A stretch of DNA of 64,000 nt from positions 310,001-374,000 of the forward strand of contig NZ_JABBHF010000003.1 of NCBI RefSeq assembly GCF_012910715.1, in the 5' to 3' direction. The position numbers and the translations under genes are program-made. Positions 25,203 to 34,603 of this stretch are shown piece after piece. Origin of the DNA: Flavivirga algicola (GTDB taxonomy: Bacteria; Bacteroidota; Bacteroidia; Flavobacteriales; Flavobacteriaceae). How positions within the stretch are numbered: position 1 is the stretch's first letter; each line of letters starts with the position of its first letter. The notes beneath the pieces were generated by a model. That model saw only the letters and a program-made list of their open reading frames with translations, made no database searches and had not been told where the DNA came from.

Positions 25203-26162
25203 CTAATCGGTGTCTTTAGGTAAATTAAAGTTAATGACGTAATAGCTTCCTAAAATACTTGGTAAAACAAAATTCAACAACCACATGATAGTGATCGTAC
25301 TTAAAACAGTAATTTCATTAATACCTAATATGCCAAATAGGTAAATAGCGACACTACCTTTTATAATAACATCAAATATAAAAATGGAAGGGATTATCGA
25401 GGCCAACAGATACATGGAAGTAATAATGACCATTGTATTAATATATGTTATGTCACTTCCGAAGAGCCATAATAAAAGATAAAATTGAAATGAAAAAATA
25501 AGATAGCGAAGTATGGATAAAAATAGTGCTATGACACTGGATTTTTTAGGAAATCCCAAAATAAAGTGTTTAATTTTTTCTAAAGAAAACCCTTTAATAG
25601 TGAACTTTGTTTTCTGTAAGCCATAACCAATTAAAATAATAATAAGAATGCCTATTAAAAGACATTGAACAAATTTGTAATAATTAACATTTATTGAATA
25701 TTTAGATATAAAGAAGTAAAGGCCTATAACTCCAAAAACAGTGGTGACTAACATTTGCATCATATTCCCTAACAAATTAATTAAAAGTATGCGCTTCCTA
25801 TAATTGGAAGTATAATAAATGGCTTTGGCACCATATTCACCAATTCTATTGGGAGTAAATAATGAAGCTGTTAAGGACCCCAAACTTTGTTCGAAAGCAT
25901 TTTTGAAGCTTATTTTTTTTATAGGAACTACCAACGTTTGCCATTTTAAAATTTCAAAAAACCAATTGAAAAATGTCAAAAAGAGTAATAAAAGAATATT
26001 TTTGAGTAAAAAGATATCTTTTTTTAATAAAAAAGTAATAAAAGTATGAAAATCCAGTTCTGGATTATTTACTAGTTTTTGGTATATAAAATAAAAAGCA
26101 CCACAGACAACACCCAATTTAATAAGCTCAAAAAAGAATTGTTTAGTTTTGTATGGCAACAT
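25203..26162 (-). CDS. Flippase-like (LPG-synthase TM domain) membrane protein
   Basis: The protein has 319 residues and about eight hydrophobic segments. The pattern and blocks such as FEQSLGSLTASLFTPNRIGEYG and ASIIPSIFIFDVIIKGS match the lysylphosphatidylglycerol-synthase transmembrane domain / UPF0104 family. Members are integral membrane proteins suspected to move lipid-linked sugars. The gene starts the two-gene unit with the GT2 enzyme (2-bp gap), which supports an envelope lipid or glycan function. It is divergent from the beta-barrel gene at 26210 with only 47 bp between, so their promoters overlap. Confidence 0.85.
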   Translation of the reverse strand: MLPYKTKQFFFELIKLGVVCGAFYFIYQKLVNNPELDFHTFITFLLKKDIFLLKNILLLLFLTFFNWFFEILKWQTLVVPIKKISFKNAFEQSLGSLTASLFTPNRIGEYGAKAIYYTSNYRKRILLINLLGNMMQMLVTTVFGVIGLYFFISKYSINVNYYKFVQCLLIGILIIILIGYGLQKTKFTIKGFSLEKIKHFILGFPKKSSVIALFLSILRYLIFSFQFYLLLWLFGSDITYINTMVIITSMYLLASIIPSIFIFDVIIKGSVAIYLFGILGINEITVLSTITIMWLLNFVLPSILGSYYVINFNLPKDTD

Positions 26163-26209
26163 GTAAGTAATATACCGATTAAGAATGCAAATTAAATCAT
26201 TATTACATT

Positions 26210-26851
26210 ATGATCTCAAATTTAAAAATTTATAAAAAGACCTTTTATGCCATAGCTTTTATGCTGAGTTGCTTTGTGTCTGTTTCTCAAGGCGATACCA
26301 GTACTATAAAAGCACAATTTGCATTAGGCCTGAACAGTCCGTCAAAAAATGGATTTGTAAATGGCTTTGAGGGGAAGACTTCTAATTTTCCAACAGTAAA
26401 CTTAGGTATTCAGTATATGTTTAAACCTATACTTGGTGTAAAATTAGACTATAGCTTTAGTAGAATATCTAATAAAAAAGATGCGCAGGCGTTTAAACTT
26501 AATTACTCCCGTATCAATTTACAGGCTGTTTATAACCTTAATAGAATATTTAATTTATCCCAAAACAAAGGGCTGTTTGTGCATGCTGGACCAGGATTGT
26601 CAACGGTAAAGCCTTTGGGGAATTTCACTCAGAATAAAGCATCGTTTTTGAATGCTATGACAGGTGTAGAGTTACATTTTGGAATTTCAGATAAGCTTTC
26701 TGTTTATACAGATGTTTCATATATCCATGGGTTTGCAAAAGATTTTAACCCGATATCGGATGGATTCGGAGCATTTAATGGTAACCTTTTAACATTAACA
26801 ATAGGAGCTTCTATATCGCTTAGTGGGTGTTATTATTGTGAACAAAGATGA
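26210..26851 (+). CDS. Outer-membrane beta-barrel protein
   Basis: This 213-residue protein has a signal peptide (about 1-27, ending VSVSQ) and alternating strands typical of OmpA/OmpW-like small barrels ([76 protein letters not shown]). No OmpA peptidoglycan-binding domain is present. It overlaps ruvC by 4 bp (ATGA), so the two are co-translated. That pairing of an envelope protein with a recombination gene seems to be positional only. Confidence 0.75.
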   Translation: MISNLKIYKKTFYAIAFMLSCFVSVSQGDTSTIKAQFALGLNSPSKNGFVNGFEGKTSNFPTVNLGIQYMFKPILGVKLDYSFSRISNKKDAQAFKLNYSRINLQAVYNLNRIFNLSQNKGLFVHAGPGLSTVKPLGNFTQNKASFLNAMTGVELHFGISDKLSVYTDVSYIHGFAKDFNPISDGFGAFNGNLLTLTIGASISLSGCYYCEQR

Positions 26852-27399
26852 CCAGAGAAAAAATTATTTTAGGTATTGACCCAGGTACCACCATTATGGG
26901 TTTCGGGCTTATAAAAGTTGTGGGGAAAACCATGAAATTTTTACAGCTTAATGAGCTCGATTTAAGAAAGTACGATGACCATTACTTAAAGCTAAAACTT
27001 ATTTTTGAACGTACTATTGAGCTTATCGATACCCACAACCCAGATGAAATTGCTATTGAAGCACCCTTTTTTGGAAAAAATGTACAAAGTATGCTAAAGC
27101 TGGGGCGTGCTCAAGGTGTCGCAATGGCAGCAGGTCTAAGCAGGGAAATTCCTATTACAGAGTACCTTCCTAAAAAGATAAAAATGGCCATAACTGGTAA
27201 TGGAAATGCCAGTAAAGAACAAGTTGCTAGAATGTTGCAAAGTGTGTTGGGGTTGAAAACCTTGCCTAAAAACTTAGATGCTACCGACGGTTTAGCAGCA
27301 GCAGTTTGTCATTTTTATAACTCAGGTAAGGTTAGTGTTGGTAAGAGTTATACGGGATGGGATGCTTTTGTAAAACAGAATCCTGATAAAATAAGATAA
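26848..27399 (+). CDS. ruvC: Crossover junction endodeoxyribonuclease RuvC
   Basis: This 183-residue Holliday-junction resolvase introduces paired nicks after RuvAB branch migration. All four catalytic acids are visible: D11 ([13 protein letters not shown]), E71 ([11 protein letters not shown]), and D144/D147 ([13 protein letters not shown]). The length matches the family, with a slightly longer C-terminus as usual in Bacteroidota. The start overlaps the preceding barrel gene's stop. Confidence 0.97.
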   Translation: MTREKIILGIDPGTTIMGFGLIKVVGKTMKFLQLNELDLRKYDDHYLKLKLIFERTIELIDTHNPDEIAIEAPFFGKNVQSMLKLGRAQGVAMAAGLSREIPITEYLPKKIKMAITGNGNASKEQVARMLQSVLGLKTLPKNLDATDGLAAAVCHFYNSGKVSVGKSYTGWDAFVKQNPDKIR

Positions 27400-27461
27400 T
27401 AGTGTTCAGGAGCAGTTTTATAATAATTTAAATATATATATAATTACTGACCACTAAAAAA

Positions 27462-28616
27462 ATGCCAGGAATCTACATCCACATACCATTTTGCAAGCAA
27501 GCATGTTATTACTGCGATTTTTATTTTTCAACCTCCTTAAAAAAGAAAAATGAATTGATTCAAGCACTTATAAAGGAGCTGGGGATAAGAAAAGAGGAGC
27601 TAAAGAATCAAACTATTGAAACTATTTATTTTGGAGGTGGCACCCCTTCTTTATTGACGATTGACGAATTGCAATTTTTGATTGACGAGATCTATAAAAA
27701 TTATTCAGTTACAGACAGTCCAGAAATTACATTGGAAGCAAACCCGGACGATTTATCAAATGATTTAATGGTTCAATTATTTAAAAGTCCAATAAATCGT
27801 CTAAGTATAGGCATTCAATCCTTTTTTGAAGATGATTTAAAAAGTATGAATCGTGCTCATAACTCCGAAGAAGCAAAAAAATGTTTGCAACTCGCAACGC
27901 AATATTTTGACAATATAACAATTGATCTTATTTATGGTATACCCAACATGAGTTTGGAAAAATGGAACGAAAACCTTGAAACAGCCTTTAGTTATGGGGT
28001 TAATCATATATCTAGTTATGCGCTCACTGTTGAGCCCAAAACGGCATTGGATACTTTTATAAAAAAAGGAAATTACCCACCAATTGATGAAGCATTGGCA
28101 CTAAAACATTTTAATTATCTAATCGATAAAACCAAAGCAGAAGGGTTTGTGCATTATGAAATTTCAAATTTTGGAAAACCCCATTATTTTTCAAAGCATA
28201 ATACCAGCTATTGGCAAGGGAAACCTTATTTAGGTATTGGTCCTTCTGCACATTCGTTTAACGGAAACCAACGGAGTTGGAATGTGTCGAATAACTTAAA
28301 ATACATAAAGGCCATCCAAAACAATAAACTTCCAAATACAGTTGAAATACTTTCTAAGAAGGATCAGTATAATGAATACATTATGACTGGTTTGAGAACT
28401 GTTTGGGGAGTGTCTTTAAATAAAATAGAAAGGGAGTTTGGAAATCTTTTTCTTAAGCAATTAAGAGTATCGTCAGAAAAATTTATAAAAGACGGCTCGC
28501 TTGTTGTTGCTAGAGGCCTTGATGAGGACCAAAATAATATAGAGACATTAATAACAACACAAAAAGGTAAATTTTTGGTTGATGGAATTGCCTCAGAACT
28601 TTTTATTCTGAATTAG
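27462..28616 (+). CDS. hemW: Radical SAM haem chaperone HemW-like protein
   Basis: This 384-residue radical SAM protein has the CxxxCxxC iron-sulfur motif at Cys11, Cys15 and Cys18 (PFCKQACYYCDF). It is followed by FGGGTPSLL (SAM-binding glycine-rich loop) and the HemN-like ETIYFGG, LSIGIQSF and GIPNMSLE blocks. HemW was long annotated as coproporphyrinogen III oxidase. It lacks the extra N-terminal Cys of true HemN and is instead thought to insert haem into respiratory proteins. It follows ruvC by 62 bp. Confidence 0.94.
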   Translation: MPGIYIHIPFCKQACYYCDFYFSTSLKKKNELIQALIKELGIRKEELKNQTIETIYFGGGTPSLLTIDELQFLIDEIYKNYSVTDSPEITLEANPDDLSNDLMVQLFKSPINRLSIGIQSFFEDDLKSMNRAHNSEEAKKCLQLATQYFDNITIDLIYGIPNMSLEKWNENLETAFSYGVNHISSYALTVEPKTALDTFIKKGNYPPIDEALALKHFNYLIDKTKAEGFVHYEISNFGKPHYFSKHNTSYWQGKPYLGIGPSAHSFNGNQRSWNVSNNLKYIKAIQNNKLPNTVEILSKKDQYNEYIMTGLRTVWGVSLNKIEREFGNLFLKQLRVSSEKFIKDGSLVVARGLDEDQNNIETLITTQKGKFLVDGIASELFILN

Positions 28617-28754
28617 TTTCGGAATCTTTCAAATTAAAATACTACAAAATAGCATTAATATTTCTGGGTTTTTAAAGACGAAAAACAGTATTAAAAAACT
28701 TATATTTGGAATTATAGATGTAATTTAAGAGTTCCTTAAATAAATTCAGCATAA

Positions 28755-29504
28755 ATGCTAGCAACCATTCAGTATAATTCAAAAAAACTTCAAATAGATT
28801 TGTCGCTACCTATTGATCTTTCAATACCACTTAGCGCATCAAAAAGTAACGTTAATGCGTGGTATATAGATGCGCCAACGATTGAGCCAGCAAAAGATGG
28901 AGAGAGAATCATTAGTGTAGAAGAAGGTGCCTGTGTCAATTTTAATAATATCTCTTTTAATCCGCATGCGCATGGTACCCATACGGAATGTGTGGGGCAT
29001 ATTACCGAAAAAGTACACTCTGTAAACCAGAATTTAAAGCGGTTTTTCTTTCTAGCTGAGGTTATAACGGTGGCTCCTGAAAAACTAAATGGAGATTTTG
29101 TAATTTCTAAAAAGCAGCTACAATTTGCTATTGGGAATAAAAAAAGAGAAGCCATAGTTATAAGGACGATTCCTAATACTACAGAAAAACTCACTGCGCA
29201 GTACTCGCATTCAAATCCGCCTTATCTATTAGAAGATGCAGCTGTTTATTTGCGAGAAAAAGGCGTGAAACATTTATTAATTGATTTGCCTAGTGTGGAT
29301 AAAGAAAAGGATGAATGCCGATTATTGGCGCATAGCGCTTTTTGGAATACCAAAGGAAAAATACGACTTGAGGCTACTATAACAGAGTTTATTTTTGTGC
29401 CAAATAATGTGAAGGATGGTATGTATTTTTTAAACCTTCAAATAGCACCGTTTGAAAATGATGCATCACCTAGTAAGCCTGTTTTATATAAAATAATTGA
29501 TTAG
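28755..29504 (+). CDS. Cyclase family protein (kynurenine formamidase-like)
   Basis: The 249-residue protein has the metal-binding core HAHGTHTECVGH, corresponding to the HxGTHxD motif of the cyclase / arylformamidase fold, and a later VDKEKDECRLLAHSAFW block. Members hydrolyse N-formylkynurenine or act on cyclic amides in a metal-dependent way. The usual Asp after GTHT is Glu here. The true substrate is uncertain. The DUF4230 gene starts directly at the base after its stop codon, showing tight coupling. Confidence 0.85.
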   Translation: MLATIQYNSKKLQIDLSLPIDLSIPLSASKSNVNAWYIDAPTIEPAKDGERIISVEEGACVNFNNISFNPHAHGTHTECVGHITEKVHSVNQNLKRFFFLAEVITVAPEKLNGDFVISKKQLQFAIGNKKREAIVIRTIPNTTEKLTAQYSHSNPPYLLEDAAVYLREKGVKHLLIDLPSVDKEKDECRLLAHSAFWNTKGKIRLEATITEFIFVPNNVKDGMYFLNLQIAPFENDASPSKPVLYKIID

Positions 29505-30113
29505 ATGGAAGCACTTTTAGGAATTATTATAGGTGTCTTGGTTACTTTGGGGATTGTTACTTACTTTAAATCATTAAAGAAAAAACAGTTAGTTAAATCC
29601 CAATCCGTATTGCTTTTAGACAAAATAAAAAAGGTCTGCAAGTTTATAACAGTAGAAGGTGATTTTGCTGAAATATATCATTATGAAGATGTGAAAGAAC
29701 GTTTTTTAAAGTTGATTTCCAGTAAAAAGAAAGCTCTGGTCGTTGTAAATGCAAAAGCCCATGTGGGATACGATTTATCTAAAATTGAACTGATAGCAGA
29801 TAATGATAAAAAGAAAATTTTATTGCAACATTTTCCACAACCAGAGGTGCTTTCAATTGAAACCAATTTGAATTATTACGATAAATCGGATGGTTTATTT
29901 AATAAGTTTGAAGCTGCCGATCTAACCGATTTGCATAACGAAGCTAAACATCATATTCAAGATAAAATACCAGAAAGTGGCCTCATTCAAATAGCTCAGA
30001 AAGAAGCTTTGGAAACTATTTTGTTAATGGAAACGATTGTAGAAACCATAGGTTGGAAATTAGATTACTCAGCATTAAAAATAGAAGAACAACCTATTAA
30101 AAAGCTTCAGTGA
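29505..30113 (+). CDS. DUF4230 membrane-anchored protein
   Basis: This 202-residue protein has an N-terminal membrane helix (about 3-22, LLGIIIGVLVTLGIVTYF) and a DUF4230 domain (about 38-195), beginning LLLDKIKKVCKFITVEGDFAEIYHYED. The fold may resemble lipid- or protein-binding membrane-associated domains, but its function is unknown. ATG 29505 directly follows the stop of the cyclase gene, so translation is coupled. Confidence 0.88.
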   Translation: MEALLGIIIGVLVTLGIVTYFKSLKKKQLVKSQSVLLLDKIKKVCKFITVEGDFAEIYHYEDVKERFLKLISSKKKALVVVNAKAHVGYDLSKIELIADNDKKKILLQHFPQPEVLSIETNLNYYDKSDGLFNKFEAADLTDLHNEAKHHIQDKIPESGLIQIAQKEALETILLMETIVETIGWKLDYSALKIEEQPIKKLQ

Positions 30114-30169
30114 TAATTGAGATTTTAATTAAAAAAAACTTGTCTATACTGGAATAATAAAAAGAAAAT

Positions 30170-30532
30170 ATGCACATAGATCAACTTCGTGAATATTGTT
30201 TAAGTAAAAAAGGTACCACAGAAGAATTTCCCTTTGATGAAGAGACATTGGTTTTTAAAGTACTAGGAAAAATGTTTGCGCTGGCTTCCTTGAAGCGTTG
30301 GGAAGCTGGAGAGGCTGCCATAAATTTAAAAGCAGACCCAGAATATTCCGAAGAACTTCGAGCAGAATACAATAGCATTCGCCCGGGATTCCATATGAGT
30401 AAAAAACACTGGAACACTTTGTATATTCATGAAGGAGAACTACAACCTCAATTAATCAAAGCCTTGATAGATCATTCTTACGATATGGTTGTAAAAGGCA
30501 TGACAAAAAAGCTAAGAGAGAAATTAATTTAA
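30170..30532 (+). CDS. MmcQ/YjbR-family protein
   Basis: This 120-residue protein is a complete YjbR (CyaY-like) domain: LREYCLSKKGTTEEFPFD at the N-terminus, KVLGKMFALASL, NLKADPEYSEELR, and RPGFHMSKKHWNTLYI. The family is widespread and binds DNA in at least one case, but its biological role is unclear. It follows the DUF4230 gene by 56 bp and precedes the GH16 lipoprotein by 18 bp, so it is likely in the same transcript as the latter. Confidence 0.9.
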   Translation: MHIDQLREYCLSKKGTTEEFPFDEETLVFKVLGKMFALASLKRWEAGEAAINLKADPEYSEELRAEYNSIRPGFHMSKKHWNTLYIHEGELQPQLIKALIDHSYDMVVKGMTKKLREKLI

Positions 30533-30550
30533 TATTCAAGGAAAAATCAA

Positions 30551-31420
30551 ATGAAAAAGTGCCTCAAAATTATATTGGCAATTACCTTTTTATCTATTGT
30601 ATCTTGTAAAAATGAAACACCTACATTTCAAGAAAATGAAGACCCAAAACCAAAGGATAAAAAATGGGTGAAAGTTGATTATTTATCCGATGAGTTCATA
30701 GGAAACGAATTAGATGTATCAAAATGGCAAAAGGAGCCTGTTGGAAATGACTGGACTTGGATAGGTAGACCTCCAGGTCTTTTTAAAGCTAGTAATGTAA
30801 AGGTAGAAGATGGCAAGTTGCAGGTAACCGTTGGTAAATTAGACACTATTGTTAATATAAATGGTAAAAAATTCACACACCAGGGAGGTATAGTAAGGGC
30901 ATTAAAACCTGGAAATGTTGGCTGGTATTTTGAGTGTAAAATGAAAGCTAATAAAACCGTTATGTCATCTACTTTTTGGTTGATGTCTAAATATAATTGC
31001 GAGAAAAAAGAAGAGCTGGATATTCAAGAATGTGTTGGTAGAACTACCGAACTAACAAAAGACTGGGCAAAAGATTGGGATCGAATTTTTCATTCCAATA
31101 CCATTCATAGAAAAACCGATTGCCATCCAAAAAGCGAGCGAGACGAAGATGCTGTCATACTAGATGAGGCAAATCATAAGAGGTATTATGTATATGGGGC
31201 CTGGTGGAAATCGCCAACCGAAATTCTTTGTTATTTAGATGGTAAATTTATGTATAAATTGAATCCTACGATCGAGTGGGATACACCAGCTTTTTTACAC
31301 ATGGCCATAGAAACGTACAATTGGAATCCCATTCCTGAAGATGGCGGTCTTGTTGAGAGCGGAACCCTAGAAGAAAGAACCACTAAATACGATTGGGTGC
31401 GTACTTGGAAATTAGAATAA
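30551..31420 (+). CDS. Family 16 glycoside hydrolase, lipoprotein
   Basis: The 289-residue protein has a lipobox signal (SIVSC, Cys19) and one GH16 domain. The catalytic signature is ELDIQE: nucleophile E155, assisting D157 and acid/base E160. Flanking blocks (WIGRPPGLFKASNVKVEDGKL, GGIVRALKPGNVGWYFECKM) and the closing TKYDWVRTWKL resemble marine agarase/porphyranase-type GH16 enzymes. It probably cuts a red-algal or similar galactan at the cell surface. No SusC/SusD pair or sulfatase is nearby, so it is not in an obvious polysaccharide utilisation locus. Exact substrate is inferred, not shown. Confidence 0.85.
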   Translation: MKKCLKIILAITFLSIVSCKNETPTFQENEDPKPKDKKWVKVDYLSDEFIGNELDVSKWQKEPVGNDWTWIGRPPGLFKASNVKVEDGKLQVTVGKLDTIVNINGKKFTHQGGIVRALKPGNVGWYFECKMKANKTVMSSTFWLMSKYNCEKKEELDIQECVGRTTELTKDWAKDWDRIFHSNTIHRKTDCHPKSERDEDAVILDEANHKRYYVYGAWWKSPTEILCYLDGKFMYKLNPTIEWDTPAFLHMAIETYNWNPIPEDGGLVESGTLEERTTKYDWVRTWKLE

Positions 31421-31795
31421 TATTTATTGAACGTATCTTGGTTTTTTAGTGTTTATAACCAAAAACGAGATAACATTTATCCAGGTGAAATACTTTTTGA
31501 AGGGCATAGCATCACTAAGCGTAGGAAGAATTGATCGAGTTAAATCGAAGCTTGATTTTGTAAACATATGTTAATCAATTTGATATAAAGGTAAAATAAA
31601 TTGCTTATTGAGTACGTAAAATGTGATCAACATGTTAATTGCACGTTTTTTTATTGTATATTTAAGTATTCTCAATTCTCCATATCATTATTTTTCATTA
31701 TTACGTAATAGGTTGTCCTAAATCTTTTTACAGCCCCATAATCTTAAAGTTGTATTGACTAATTCAAATATATTAACTTTAAATTCTAACAGATT
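31421..31795. other. 375-bp intergenic region, no gene seen
   Basis: The region is AT-rich with no sustained open frame. A TAACTTTA element near 31772 (one mismatch to TAnnTTTG) may be the -7 box of the secreted duplicated-domain gene. No hairpin terminator stands out for the GH16 gene. Confidence 0.4.
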
Positions 31796-32629
31796 ATGAA
31801 AACAACCAACCAATTTTTTACAGCTGTTTTAGCAATGCTATTATTGTTTAGTACCTCTATGATTTTTGCACAGGAAGAAGAAGCTCCAAAAGGCCCTAAG
31901 TTTATTACAGTAACTACCATGCATTGGAACATGGATATGGAAGATTTTGATATAGAGGCATGGAAAGCTATTGAAAAAGAGTTTTTAGACAAAGTAACCA
32001 TGAAAAATGAATTTATTATGGGGGCATCTACTTATTTGCATTTATTTACGGCAGATAATACAGAGCTTATTTATGTGCAAACATTTGCATCGTGGGAAGA
32101 TATGGGGAAATTTGGCGATAGAAATGGTGAATTAATAAAAGAAGCTTGGCCCGATGAAACCGAAAGGGAAGCATTCTTTAAAAAGCGTATGGCATATTAT
32201 GCTAATGAGCATTCGGACGAAATTTATGCCACCATGCCTGGTACTAAGTTAATGGCCGAAAAGCCAACTAAAGATATGGTGACCTATGTTAGGAAAAATC
32301 ATTTTTCATTTCCAGAAGATGGTACTCAGGAAGAGTTCATGGCGTTGAAAAAAGAAGGGTTTGATACTATTATTAATAAAAATGAATATATAAAAGCCTA
32401 TTATCCGCATGTGCATGCTTGGGGATCTGATAGAACAGAATACGTAGAAGCCTTTTTCTTGGATTCTATGGGAGATTTAGATAAAATGTATGATAGGAAT
32501 TCCGAACTTATGAAAGAAGCATTTCCAGACGAAGAAGCCAGAAAAGCAAAAGGTAAAGCATGGAGAAACTATTTTACAGGTGTTCATGGCGATTATTTAT
32601 ATACATGGGTACACGGTCTTTCTAAATAG
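31796..32629 (+). CDS. Secreted protein with two tandem dimeric alpha/beta-barrel-like domains
   Basis: This 277-residue protein has a signal peptide ending IFAQ (about residue 24). The rest is an internal duplication. The first copy (about 55-150) contains EFLDKVTMKNEFIMG, FASWEDMGKFGDRNGELIKEA and WPDETEREAFFKK. The second (about 170-275) contains EGFDTIINKNEYIKA, LDSMGDLDKMYDRNSELMKEA and FPDEEARKAKGKA. The repeated unit resembles stress-responsive/EthD-like dimeric barrels, an inference from pattern only. Function is unknown. Confidence 0.7.
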   Translation: MKTTNQFFTAVLAMLLLFSTSMIFAQEEEAPKGPKFITVTTMHWNMDMEDFDIEAWKAIEKEFLDKVTMKNEFIMGASTYLHLFTADNTELIYVQTFASWEDMGKFGDRNGELIKEAWPDETEREAFFKKRMAYYANEHSDEIYATMPGTKLMAEKPTKDMVTYVRKNHFSFPEDGTQEEFMALKKEGFDTIINKNEYIKAYYPHVHAWGSDRTEYVEAFFLDSMGDLDKMYDRNSELMKEAFPDEEARKAKGKAWRNYFTGVHGDYLYTWVHGLSK

Positions 32630-32861
32630 TTTTTTTAACAATATTTAAATAATTGAGGTATTTGAATAGCTTGTCATTAATAGGTTAAATAGACGTAGTA
32701 ATCTTTTGGACTGAATTTAAAATCAAACCAAAAATTACGATTTATATAAAATCTTGCATGACATGGGATTAAGCTTTTTGGATACCTTTTTTATTTGTCA
32801 CAATTCTAAACTTGTAGAACCCTTTATTAAAACGTATTATTGCAGAAATTAAAGGCAAATC

Positions 32862-33440
32862 ATGAGCGTATTACAAACATTGCAGGAAAGAAGCAACAAT
32901 ACCTGCGAATTATGTACTTCTACCGAAAACCTACAACAATATACCATTCCACCATCATTAAACGAAAATGTAGCTAATGATGTGTTGATTTGCAAAACCT
33001 GTTTAGATCAAATTGAAGGCCATGTAGATATAGATGTTAACCACTGGAGATGTTTAAACGATAGTATGTGGAGCGAGTATATAGCTGTACAGATTATGGC
33101 TTGGAGAATGCTTCAAAGATTACGTAACGAAGGATGGCCGCAAGATTTGTTGGACATGATGTATTTAGATGATGAGGCTTTAAGCCTGGCCCGTGCAACA
33201 GGCGAACATGAAGATGAAGCAAACAAGATTATTCATAGAGATGTTAATGGTGTTGTTTTAGAATCTGGAGATTCTGTAGTTCTGGTAAAAGACCTAAAAG
33301 TAAAAGGGTCTAGCATGGTTGCGAAACAAGGCACTGCCGTTAGAAATATTCGTTTAGATCGTGAAAACGCTGAGTATATAGAAGGTAAAGTTGGGGCACA
33401 ACAGATAGTCATTATTACCAAGTACGTTAAGAAATTATAA
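32862..33440 (+). CDS. phnA: PhnA-domain zinc-ribbon protein
   Basis: The 192-residue protein has an N-terminal zinc ribbon with Cys15/Cys18 (CELC) and Cys44/Cys47 (CKTC). The C-terminal PhnA domain runs from about residue 125 (HRDVNGVVLESGDSVVLVKDLKVKGSS) to GKVGAQQIVIITKYVKKL. Despite its name the protein has no shown role in phosphonate breakdown. It is a small SH3-like family of uncertain function. A TTCTA-N6-TAGAA dyad lies 42 bp upstream (32804-32819). Confidence 0.92.
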   Translation: MSVLQTLQERSNNTCELCTSTENLQQYTIPPSLNENVANDVLICKTCLDQIEGHVDIDVNHWRCLNDSMWSEYIAVQIMAWRMLQRLRNEGWPQDLLDMMYLDDEALSLARATGEHEDEANKIIHRDVNGVVLESGDSVVLVKDLKVKGSSMVAKQGTAVRNIRLDRENAEYIEGKVGAQQIVIITKYVKKL

Positions 33441-33466
33441 TTAAGCTGACCACCTTTAAGATTAAC

Positions 33467-33943
33467 TTACTCCAAATCCAAATTTTCGATATCCAGGCGC
33501 ATATTGATCATATGTTTTTTAAATCCTACTTTCTCGTAGGCTTTAATAGCAGGTACATTAACGTCATAAACATCTAATCTAATTTCGAAGATATTTCGGG
33601 TTTTACACCATTTTAATAAAGCATCAATAATCATTTTGTTAAGGCCCTGCCCTCTATGGTCTTGGGAAACAAACATAAAACCTAAGTAACCCTGATAAGC
33701 ATGTTTTAAATAATGTCTGTCGGTTTTAATTTTGGCATATCCAGAAGCAACGATATCTTCGTTAGATTCAGCAACAAAGACTTCAGAATCTGGACTAGTT
33801 ATTAATTCATTGATATCATAGTAGTTGATAGCCCCATTTTTTATTGTTGGATCAAAAGGACGTTCTGCAGTAATAACTCCTTGCTCAAACTTTAATAAGA
33901 TAGGTAAATCGTTTAATGTGGCTTTTCTAACAGTTATGGACAT
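33467..33943 (-). CDS. GNAT-family N-acetyltransferase
   Basis: This 158-residue protein transfers an acetyl group from acetyl-CoA. The fold is visible as MSITVRKATLNDLPILLKFE, the central EVFVAESNEDIVASGYAKI strands, the acetyl-CoA pyrophosphate loop DHRGQGLNKMIIDALL (V/Q-x-x-RGQG), and EIRLDVYDVNVPAIKAYEKVGFKKH at the end. The substrate is unknown. It lies 3 bp after the NTF2-like gene and is co-transcribed with it. Confidence 0.93.
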   Translation of the reverse strand: MSITVRKATLNDLPILLKFEQGVITAERPFDPTIKNGAINYYDINELITSPDSEVFVAESNEDIVASGYAKIKTDRHYLKHAYQGYLGFMFVSQDHRGQGLNKMIIDALLKWCKTRNIFEIRLDVYDVNVPAIKAYEKVGFKKHMINMRLDIENLDLE

Positions 33944-33946
33944 GAT

Positions 33947-34378
33947 TTAACTAGAAGTATCGGCAATGATTTTCCATTTGCCATCAATTTTTTTAAAAAT
34001 AATCATAAAGATACCATCGGCATTTCCAACTTCACGTTTTAAATGATATTCTCCCAAAACATAATAAGCACCTTCTGCAATTTTGGTAACAGTATTTATT
34101 CTATAGTTTAATTTGCCTGTATGATCTTCTGTTGGGTATGCCCTTTTGTATCTGTCTAAAGTGTTTTCCCACCCATGGGTAATTCCATTACTACCATAAA
34201 ATTTAAGCGAATCGCTTTTCCAATAACCTTCCATGAATTCTTCAATATTATTATCAGACCATGCAAGACGCTGTTTTTTCAATACTTTAAGAATGGCTTT
34301 TTTGTCTTGCTCTTCAGACGTTTGGGAATAGCCATTAAAAATAGAAACTAAGCAAATTAATAATACTAATTTTTTCAT
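33947..34378 (-). CDS. Secreted NTF2-like (DUF4440/SnoaL-type) protein
   Basis: The 143-residue protein has a signal peptide (about 1-18, ending GYSQ) and a cone-like NTF2 fold: KAILKVLKKQRLAWSDNNIEEFMEGYWKSD, FYGSNGITHGWENTLDRYK, YHLKREVGNADGIFMIIFKKIDGKWKIIAD. Members bind small hydrophobic ligands or act as lyases or isomerases. No catalytic residues can be named here. It begins the two-gene unit with the acetyltransferase. Confidence 0.85.
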   Translation of the reverse strand: MKKLVLLICLVSIFNGYSQTSEEQDKKAILKVLKKQRLAWSDNNIEEFMEGYWKSDSLKFYGSNGITHGWENTLDRYKRAYPTEDHTGKLNYRINTVTKIAEGAYYVLGEYHLKREVGNADGIFMIIFKKIDGKWKIIADTSS

Positions 34379-34603
34379 TACTGATTAATTAAAACATTTT
34401 ATGAAGGTAAAAGTAACGAAATATTGATATTAATTCAGGTAACTTGTCGATGAAATTGGCACATAGGTTTTTTTCATCCAAAGTTGAAACCGATTGATCG
34501 AAAAAATAATATTTAAACTTTGAACTTCTATACTTTTGCTTTGTTATCAGTTTGATTAGTCTCCCTCAGATCTATCGTTTAACAATTTAAAATATTTATT
34601 ATT

